This document shows positions 5,186-8,495 of a stretch of DNA of 8,495 bases, one piece after another (positions within the stretch are counted from its first letter, which is position 1; each line of letters starts with the position of its first letter). Position numbers and translations under genes: made by a program. A model generated the notes under the pieces. That model worked only from the letters and a program-made list of their open reading frames with translations. It had not been told where the DNA came from and ran no database searches. Location of the stretch: the NCBI GenBank assembly GCA_016288255.1, contig JAEEYS010000171.1, forward strand, positions 1 to 8,495. Reading direction: 5' to 3'. This stretch comes from Bacillota bacterium. Lineage in GTDB: Bacteria > Bacillota > Tb-RUG-66.

Positions 5186-6991
5186 ATGGAAGAAATACAA
5201 AATACGGGAAAATTAAAAAGACGAGACGAAGTGGAAGAAGGGGTACAGTGGGATCTAAACGATTTGTTTAACTCGGAAGAAGCATTTGAAGAAGCGTTCC
5301 AAAAAGCAAAGGAAGAGATCAAAGCGTTTCGAGGCCTTAAAGGGACCGTAGGCGTTTCCAAAGAAGCCTTTTTGGACAGTATCAAAGCCTATGAAAGCCT
5401 GGACAGACTGATCGGGCGGGTATACGCGTATGCCTATCTTCACAAGGACGAAGATCTTGCCAATGTAAAATATCAGGGATTGGCAGACAGAGCCATAGGA
5501 CTGATCACTTCTTACGGAGAAGCGGTTTCCTTTTATGTTCCGGAAATTTTAGAGATACCGGAAGAAACGGTATCAACGTGGCTGAAAGAAAAAGATATGG
5601 CGCTTTATCGTCACTTTTTCGAAGATATTTTCAGGACAAAAGCTCATACGCTGACCAAAGAAATGGAAGAACTGCTGGCCGGTATGGGCGAAGTGCTGAA
5701 CGCGCCGGAACATATCTATGATATTTTTACCTCCGCGGATATGGAATTTCCGGAAGTGACGAATGAAAAAGGGGAGAAGGTGGAATTGTCTGAAGGCACT
5801 TTTTCTCTGTTTCGGAGCACAGAGGACAGAGAGGTCAGGAAAAACGCGTTTGAGGCGCTGTTCAAAACCTATTTGCGCTATCAAAACACCATGGCAATGA
5901 CTTTGGCAGGCAACACCAAGAAAAATGTTGCCGTCGCGAAAGCCAGAAAATATGAAAACACCAGACAATGGGCCCTGGACGGCAATCATATCCCCGAATC
6001 GGTATACGATAACATGATAAAGACCATCCATGACAGGATAGAACCGCTGCACCGTTATACCGCTTTGCGGAAAAAAGTGCTTGGGCTGGACGAAGTCCAT
6101 CCTTATGACCTCTATGTGCCGTTGGTAAAAGAAGTCAAGTTTGATATTCCTTTTGAAGAAGGAAAGAAAATGGTCCTGGAGGGGTTAAGACCCATGGGAG
6201 AAGAGTATCTGTCCATTTTAAAGAAAGGACTGGATTCCCGCTGGATCGATGTTTATCCCAACAAAGGCAAGCAAAGCGGCGCTTATTCTTTCGGCAACTA
6301 TGACGTGCATCCGTATGTGCTGTTGAACTACAACAATGATCTGGACGATGTGATGACCTTGGCGCACGAAATGGGGCATGCGCTCCACAGCTATTATTCT
6401 TCCAAGAATCAGCCTTATATCTATTCGGATTATTCTATTTTCTGCGCCGAAGTGGCTTCTACCACCAATGAAGCGCTGATGAACCATTATCTGCTGAAAA
6501 CCATTACGGAAAAAGAAAAGAGAAAATATCTTTTGAATCATTATATGGAACAGATCCGCACCACCATTTATCGCCAGTGCCTGTTCGCGGAATTTGAAGC
6601 AAAGATCCACCGCTATGCGGAAGAAGGGATGCCTCTGACTTCGGCGCTTTTGAACAAAGAATGGGGAGAACTGTATCGTTTCTATTACGGGAAAGATCTT
6701 GTGGTGGACGACTGGTTTACCATAGAATGGGCAAGGATCCCGCATTTTTATATGAACTTTTATGTATTCCAGTATGTCACGGGCATGTCGGCGGGGATCG
6801 CCTTTAAAGACCGTATCGTGCAGGGAGAGGCCATGCGGGATCAGTATCTGGGATTTTTAAAGAGCGGGAGCCATGCGTATTCTTTGGATATTTTGAAAAA
6901 AGCGGGCGTGGATATGAATACGCCGGAGCCGATCTTAAGCGCCCTGAATACCTTTGAAGAATTGTTATCGGAATTGGAAAGCCTGCTGTAA
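5186..6991 (+). CDS. pepF: Oligoendopeptidase F (M3B family zinc metallopeptidase)
   Basis: A 601-residue cytosolic peptidase, the usual length for PepF. The zinc site is HEMGH at 394-398 (H394 and H398 as ligands, E395 as catalytic base) within TLAHEMGHALHS. The third ligand is the Glu in CAEVAST (E422), followed by the NEAL block (428-431). The conserved PHFYMNFYVFQYVTG-type segment near 519-533 supplies substrate and transition-state residues. PepF cleaves short peptides, roughly 7-17 residues, and contributes to peptide turnover. The N-terminal QWDLNDLF (21-28) is also typical and supports the start chosen. It has its own promoter (5111-5139) and is closed by a bidirectional terminator at 7054-7102, so it is probably monocistronic. 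No truncation or missing catalytic residue is seen. Confidence 0.95.
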   Translation: MEEIQNTGKLKRRDEVEEGVQWDLNDLFNSEEAFEEAFQKAKEEIKAFRGLKGTVGVSKEAFLDSIKAYESLDRLIGRVYAYAYLHKDEDLANVKYQGLADRAIGLITSYGEAVSFYVPEILEIPEETVSTWLKEKDMALYRHFFEDIFRTKAHTLTKEMEELLAGMGEVLNAPEHIYDIFTSADMEFPEVTNEKGEKVELSEGTFSLFRSTEDREVRKNAFEALFKTYLRYQNTMAMTLAGNTKKNVAVAKARKYENTRQWALDGNHIPESVYDNMIKTIHDRIEPLHRYTALRKKVLGLDEVHPYDLYVPLVKEVKFDIPFEEGKKMVLEGLRPMGEEYLSILKKGLDSRWIDVYPNKGKQSGAYSFGNYDVHPYVLLNYNNDLDDVMTLAHEMGHALHSYYSSKNQPYIYSDYSIFCAEVASTTNEALMNHYLLKTITEKEKRKYLLNHYMEQIRTTIYRQCLFAEFEAKIHRYAEEGMPLTSALLNKEWGELYRFYYGKDLVVDDWFTIEWARIPHFYMNFYVFQYVTGMSAGIAFKDRIVQGEAMRDQYLGFLKSGSHAYSLDILKKAGVDMNTPEPILSALNTFEELLSELESLL

Positions 6992-7053
6992 AATGATTTT
7001 TTTGTTGAACGGATCGTTTTAGAAACAGGATCAAAAGGAGAGCGATAAAAAAT

Positions 7054-7102
7054 AAAATCCTCAAAATCGCAGGTGTTTGCCTGTTGTTTTGAGGATTTTT
7101 TT
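7054..7102. terminator. Bidirectional terminator between pepF and the flavoprotein operon
   Basis: AAAATCCTCAAAA (7054-7066) pairs perfectly with TTTTGAGGATTTT (7087-7099). The 20-base loop carries a second small stem, CAGG (7070-7073) with CCTG (7080-7083). T-runs lie at 7096-7102 on the + strand and at about 7046-7057 on the minus strand. It terminates pepF from the left and the flavoprotein operon from the right. Confidence 0.88.
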
Positions 7103-7115
7103 GAATCGATCTTGT

Positions 7116-7859
7116 TTATCCGTCTATCTTCTTTTTTGCCAACCAGCCTCGGAAGATACCGCCCTCCAAAACAGAAGCGATGATGAAAAAGGCATCGGCA
7201 AAAAGAATGAAGATAAAAGAGGGAAGCATGATGCGCGTATATTTTTTCCCAAAAGGCACTCCGCGGTTGATGGCATGACCCATGCGGGAAAGATAAAACA
7301 GCACTCCCAGGTTAAAGAACAAAAGGAGCAATACGTTTTCTGCAAAGCTTTTTAAAGGGGCTGCCGGGAAAAAGTTTCCGGTCTTTGTTCCGCTAAGAAG
7401 CATGTTCACCAACAGGAGAGCTATCTCTACAAAAAAGAAGATGCGGGTCACGTTCAGCATGACGCCGCCGCCGATCCCGACACCGCCGCCCCATTGCAGA
7501 CCGGAGCGGATACAAAAATGTTCCAATACTTGCATCAAAGGCTCGTTCTGACGCCCTTCTATAAAGCCGTTATTGGCAATACAGAAGATGTTGGGATGCA
7601 GATCATTTTTTTTGCAAAAAGCTTCCATTTCCTCCAAAAAGCGAAGCACGTGAGAGGGGATACCGTCTACATAAAGCGGCAGGCAGAAGACCACCGAATC
7701 CGCTTTTTCAAGCTGATGAAGGATCCGTTCGTGATCTGCTTTTGTCCGCAGGGTTTCCTTCACTTTTTCGCCTTTGACGAACAGACGCTGGAGAGAAAGA
7801 AAATAGGCAGACGCACAGAATCTTTTTTTAGGACTGCAATTGATCAATATCGTTCTCAT
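7116..7859 (-). CDS. Flavodoxin-fold FMN reductase-like protein with C-terminal membrane helices
   Basis: A 247-residue protein in two parts. Residues 1 to about 132 have the flavodoxin-like fold of NAD(P)H-dependent FMN reductases. A phosphate-binding loop lies after the first strand (NCSPKKRFCAS, 7-17), PLYVDGIPSHVLRFLE (61-76) is a typical FMN-contacting segment, and NNGFIEG lies at 96-102 with a glycine-rich stretch at 124-132. Residues about 136-156, 173-191 and 211-231 are strongly hydrophobic and look like two or three membrane helices, ending in a basic tail. A membrane-bound flavoprotein passing electrons is plausible; its donor and acceptor are unknown. The start ATG overlaps the stop of the preceding gene (ATGA, 7856-7859), and a GGAGG seven bases upstream lies inside that gene, so translation is probably coupled. 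The gene ends just before a bidirectional terminator, making it last in the operon. Confidence 0.75.
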   Translation of the reverse strand: MRTILINCSPKKRFCASAYFLSLQRLFVKGEKVKETLRTKADHERILHQLEKADSVVFCLPLYVDGIPSHVLRFLEEMEAFCKKNDLHPNIFCIANNGFIEGRQNEPLMQVLEHFCIRSGLQWGGGVGIGGGVMLNVTRIFFFVEIALLLVNMLLSGTKTGNFFPAAPLKSFAENVLLLLFFNLGVLFYLSRMGHAINRGVPFGKKYTRIMLPSFIFILFADAFFIIASVLEGGIFRGWLAKKKIDG

Positions 7860-8344
7860 AATAAGGCCTCCAATCCTGAAAGGTCCGCAAGGAAAAGCAC
7901 TTCGGACCGTTCAAATCCGTCATTGAGGGCATTTCGTTCTGCCATATATCGAAAAGTCGCTTTTTCTCCTTCTGTGATGTCACCGTATACGATCACTTTC
8001 CAGAGAGCGTGTTTTCCATAGCGCAGGGTATGGTGCATTTGCCGTCCCCTGTAAGTGCTGAAAGGTGTGGAAGTGCCGATGGACCGATCCAGCACATTTT
8101 TAACAGGGGCGCTGTAAGCGCCGTATAAGTTTTTTGTGATGATGACCATTTCATCGGCTTGGCCGATCAAACGGCACACTTGCTGCAGTTTGTCTTTGAT
8201 AAAGCATTCCGCGGGATGTTTGGTCCAGCAGCCAAAGCAACCCTGACAAGGAGCGTATTTTCCGTCCGCTGCCAGAATATGATCGCATTTAGCTGCGAAG
8301 ACAGCATCGTATTGCGGGTCCAAATCATGTAAGATGACTTTCAA
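7856..8344 (-). CDS. Flavodoxin-family protein with a Cys4 iron-sulfur motif (Isf-like)
   Basis: A 162-residue soluble protein of the flavodoxin/NADPH-dependent FMN reductase superfamily. PCQGCFGCW and a following PAEC give C33-X2-C36-X2-C39-X7-C47, the compact cysteine motif described for iron-sulfur flavoproteins (CX2CX2CX4-7C), so a [4Fe-4S] cluster is likely. NLYGAYSAPVKNVLDR (72-87) is the usual FMN-contacting segment, and an MHHTLRY block lies at 103-109. The serine/threonine-rich phosphate loop expected after the first strand is replaced by DLDPQYDAVF, so FMN binding may be altered or shared. Translation starts at TTG (8344); AGGAAGGA a few bases upstream is a strong ribosome binding site and no in-frame ATG is near. 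The gene lies 17 bases after an upstream partial gene and overlaps the next gene by four bases. A redox role is inferred; the substrate is unknown. Confidence 0.8.
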   Translation of the reverse strand: MKVILHDLDPQYDAVFAAKCDHILAADGKYAPCQGCFGCWTKHPAECFIKDKLQQVCRLIGQADEMVIITKNLYGAYSAPVKNVLDRSIGTSTPFSTYRGRQMHHTLRYGKHALWKVIVYGDITEGEKATFRYMAERNALNDGFERSEVLFLADLSGLEALL

Positions 8345-8361
8345 AATTCCTTCCTCCCTTG

Positions 8362-8495
8362 TTATTCTGTAGTCGTTGTTGCGTTGATTTTGTTTGATTC
8401 GCTTGCCGCTGCCATCATAGCGCCTTGAAAAGCGCGTTCCAGATGAGAAGCTGCAATAGCTTCGTCAAATTTCAGCGAATGATTGGCGATGATGC
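8362..8495 (-). CDS. C-terminal 43 codons of an upstream operon gene (partial; possible M20 amidohydrolase)
   Basis: An open minus-strand frame enters from the window edge and ends at TAA (8362-8364), only 17 bases before the TTG start of the Fe-S flavoprotein gene, so it is probably the preceding gene of that operon. The visible part is 43 codons, with the segment NHSLKFDEAIAASHLERAF, then an alanine-rich helix and a Thr-rich end. The HSxxFD-E pattern followed by a helix resembles the C-terminus of M20D-type amidohydrolases (where HSPKFDF-type sequence supplies a metal ligand). This is only a weak motif resemblance. That the frame codes is well supported by its composition and spacing; the function is not. 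Confidence 0.55.
   Translation of the reverse strand, partial: IIANHSLKFDEAIAASHLERAFQGAMMAAASESNKINATTTTE

Noticed and set aside
5573..6745. Two 175-codon minus-strand open frames opposite pepF.
   Set aside because: Shadows of the well-supported pepF frame; no domain or ribosome binding site.
7494..8021. A 175-codon + strand open frame across the two flavoprotein genes.
   Set aside because: It spans the junction of two strongly supported minus-strand genes and shows no family motif.

Overview
The window looks like chromosome from a low-to-mid-GC Bacillota, most likely an anaerobic member of the Clostridia. The reasons are purine-rich coding strands, TATACT/TATAAT-type promoters, strong Rho-independent terminators, TTG as a start codon, a copper-amine-oxidase-N domain fused to a cell-wall glucosaminidase, a radical SAM enzyme and an Fe-S flavoprotein. 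The genus cannot be fixed from sequence alone. I see no rRNA, tRNA, CRISPR array, transposase or phage gene.

Layout: (1) 1-143 holds the probable last codons of an upstream + strand gene and its terminator. (2) 241-1511 is a single-gene unit: promoter, a radical SAM protein with a truncated SPASM (Twitch-like) C-terminus, and a perfect bidirectional terminator. (3) 1517-2399 holds a small repeat/hairpin element, then a minus-strand stand-alone ABC/RecF-like ATPase with its own promoter. (4) 2413-3660 is a minus-strand secreted glucosaminidase with a terminator and a promoter region containing tandem TATACT boxes. (5) Divergent from it, 3751-4083 is a single-domain rhodanese. (6) 4242-4988 is a four-helix membrane protein that I identify as Lit (DUF1461/TIGR01906), the lipoprotein intramolecular transacylase. 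(7) 5111-7103 is oligoendopeptidase F (PepF) with its own promoter and a bidirectional terminator. (8) 7116-8495 is a minus-strand operon of at least three genes. In transcription order these are a partial C-terminus (possibly M20-type amidohydrolase), a flavodoxin-fold protein with a Cys4 Fe-S motif, and a flavodoxin-fold protein with C-terminal membrane helices. The last two overlap by ATGA.

Most genes appear to be separate transcription units, each bracketed by its own promoter and terminator, so there is little sign of one shared pathway. The exceptions are the flavoprotein operon at the right end and, loosely, two envelope genes (glucosaminidase and Lit). I found no convincing new defence or mobile system. 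The points most worth a second look are the membrane-anchored flavoprotein/Fe-S flavoprotein pair, the Lit gene with an inverted repeat around its -10 box, the Twitch-like radical SAM enzyme, and the repeat/hairpin element at 1519-1585.
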